Assembly: GCA_903840165.1 (NCBI GenBank)
Contig: CAIMEY010000064.1
Location: forward strand, 1-64,000
Length of the DNA: 64,000 bases
Reading direction: 5' to 3'
Origin: an uncultured Myxococcales bacterium
GTDB lineage: Bacteria; Myxococcota_A; UBA9042
Shown: one piece after another, positions 62,940-64,000 of the stretch
Layout of the letters: every line of letters starts with the position of its first letter
How positions within the stretch are numbered: the first letter of the stretch is position 1
Notes under the pieces: model-generated
Database searches by the model: none
Told to the model about the DNA's origin: nothing
Seen by the model: only the letters and a program-made list of their open reading frames with translations
Position numbers and translations under genes: made by a program

Positions 62940-64000
62940 ATGGCTGAGGTTCTGTCGGTTTTGCAAAGAAGTCGGCGCCGCCAACGGTTGCAAACCCTCG
63001 CTCGCCGTCTGAGTCAGTGGCTGACGATCGCGCTGACCTTGGGGGCCCTGGCCCTTGCATCGACCCGGTTGGCTTGGTTGCCCGCGGTCACAGACCCGTT
63101 TGTAGACATTGGGTTAGGCCTGCTGCTGAGCGTCGGACTGCTGGCGTCGCTCTGGCTGCCTTTGCCCTGGGATCAGGCTGCCCGACAGCTGGATCGCCTG
63201 GCCGGGGGCTATGACCGCTTGGCAACAGCACTTTGGCTGGTCCAGGAGGAGCCAGACGGCCAGCAAAGGGATGCCCCTTGGGTCCTGATTCAGCGGCAAT
63301 CGGCGAGCGACTTCGCGAGAACCATTGATTTATCCCGCCTTCTGCCTTGGATGTGGCCGCGTTCCTTGCCCTGGGCAGTTGTCGGTACGCTGCTGCTGGT
63401 GGCTGCGGCCGCGATCCCCTTTGATTCCCTAACGAATTCAGATGCAAATAGGCCGGCCTCGGGCATTGCTGTGGCCTGGCCCGCCAGTTTGCCAGCGCTG
63501 CACCCGGCCCTGGAAGGCTTGCCCGAGGACGAAAAGGCCCTGCTGCAACTCGGCGTGGACACCGTGCGCAGTATGGGACCTCAAGTCGATGATCTACCAA
63601 CAAAGAAGTGGTTGTCGCATCTAGAACAAGTTCTCCAGGCGGCCCAAGACGGTCGGCTGGACAAAAGGCAGGCGCTGCAGGAACTAGCTGAATTGGCAGC
63701 GCAACGGCCAGAGCACCTCGATTTGCCGAAATCATCGCCCGCGGCTGAACAGGGCGATCCGGCCCAGCAGCCGGTGGCCCAAAGCGAGGAGCAACTGGCC
63801 GAGGCCCAGCGCCAAGCTGACTTGGCTGTTCGTGAAGCCATGATGGAAGCAGCGGAAAAGGCGCTTGAGGGCGCGCCAAAGACGGCGGAGAACCAAGAGC
63901 TGCACAAGGCCGTAGCGGAGAAGGATCTGGGATTGCTGGGTAAGCTTGCAGAAAAGCTTGCCGATCGCTTGGCCAAGGGGCAAATGGATGACAAGGAGCT
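62940..64000 (+). CDS. membrane protein, partial (DUF4175-like N-terminus)
   Basis: The frame opens at ATG 62940 and runs off the window edge, giving 353 residues. Two transmembrane helices (about 28-45 and 58-75) are followed by a soluble segment (AARQLDRLAGGYDRLATAL) of the kind seen in DUF4175-type proteins, a third helix (about 145-162), then an Ala/Glu/Gln-rich probable coiled coil (about 240-350). Codon use fits the neighbours. I base DUF4175 only on pattern memory. The C-terminus is missing. Confidence 0.7.
   Translation, partial: MAEVLSVLQRSRRRQRLQTLARRLSQWLTIALTLGALALASTRLAWLPAVTDPFVDIGLGLLLSVGLLASLWLPLPWDQAARQLDRLAGGYDRLATALWLVQEEPDGQQRDAPWVLIQRQSASDFARTIDLSRLLPWMWPRSLPWAVVGTLLLVAAAAIPFDSLTNSDANRPASGIAVAWPASLPALHPALEGLPEDEKALLQLGVDTVRSMGPQVDDLPTKKWLSHLEQVLQAAQDGRLDKRQALQELAELAAQRPEHLDLPKSSPAAEQGDPAQQPVAQSEEQLAEAQRQADLAVREAMMEAAEKALEGAPKTAENQELHKAVAEKDLGLLGKLAEKLADRLAKGQMDDKE

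Overview
The window is a high-GC (about 60%), gene-dense stretch of a Gram-negative chromosome. It most resembles the Myxococcota/Bradymonadota (former Deltaproteobacteria) side of the tree. This rests on gene content, not on a search: many secreted lipoproteins (several Cys-rich or with low-complexity linkers), a Ser/Thr kinase with a PEGA domain, two tandem GltG-like FHA/TonB-type proteins of the kind used in myxobacterial gliding, an FHA-GGDEF protein, sigma-54 with RapZ, and two M74 murein endopeptidases. No tRNA, rRNA, CRISPR array, prophage or insertion sequence was found.

Layout. 1-212: a 60-bp tandem repeat plus a degenerate intergenic repeat. 213-6048 (minus): glutaredoxin, lipoprotein, aspartokinase, LolA-like lipoprotein, thymidylate kinase, Ser/Thr kinase. 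6157-8972 (plus): ruvX, a peptidoglycan-binding-domain protein and two lipoproteins in overlapping order. 9144-11496: two divergent lipoprotein genes, one with DxDxDG repeats and one with a 21-bp minisatellite. 11566-19103 (minus): coaE, an NAD(P)-binding reductase, FHA-GGDEF, two large envelope lipoproteins, grpE. 19353-23499 (minus): the two GltG-like paralogues. 23963-27393 (plus): a lipoprotein with a degenerate CHAT-like region, then ribH-nusB and a lone M17 N-terminal domain. 27441-30489 (minus): an M74 peptidase fused to HEAT repeats, and pgsA. Between these two lies a highly structured repeat region. 30727-32534 (plus): dsbD-like and rpmE. Then ccmF (minus), a double-AAA+ ATPase (plus), dnaJ (minus), rpoN-rapZ-M74 peptidase (plus). 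42824-47977 (minus): a four-gene envelope operon containing a tetraheme cytochrome. 48582-58140 (plus): a tripeptidyl-peptidase-II-like protease, an rdgB-rsmB fusion, era, der, recN. 58514-64000 (plus): a small sigma-region-4-like protein, a 53-residue basic protein, a lytic transglycosylase, and the start of a membrane protein cut by the window edge.

How the parts fit. Housekeeping functions (dTMP, CoA, riboflavin and phospholipid synthesis, ribosome assembly GTPases, chaperones, repair) alternate with cell-envelope functions (murein hydrolases, lipoproteins, disulfide and heme maturation). DsbD, CcmF and the multiheme cytochrome form a plausible cytochrome c maturation and use set. Many reading frames overlap by 1-4 bases (ATGA, GTGA, TTGA, TGATG), which suggests translational coupling. 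Several housekeeping proteins (Era, Der, NusB, GrpE, RpoN) carry extra segments beyond the usual family length.

Most notable items: the RdgB-RsmB fusion; the structured 29.5-29.8 kb intergenic region with interleaved stems; the hidden 53-residue gene; the small sigma-region-4-like protein; the Walker A lysine replacement in thymidylate kinase; and the tandem GltG-like pair.
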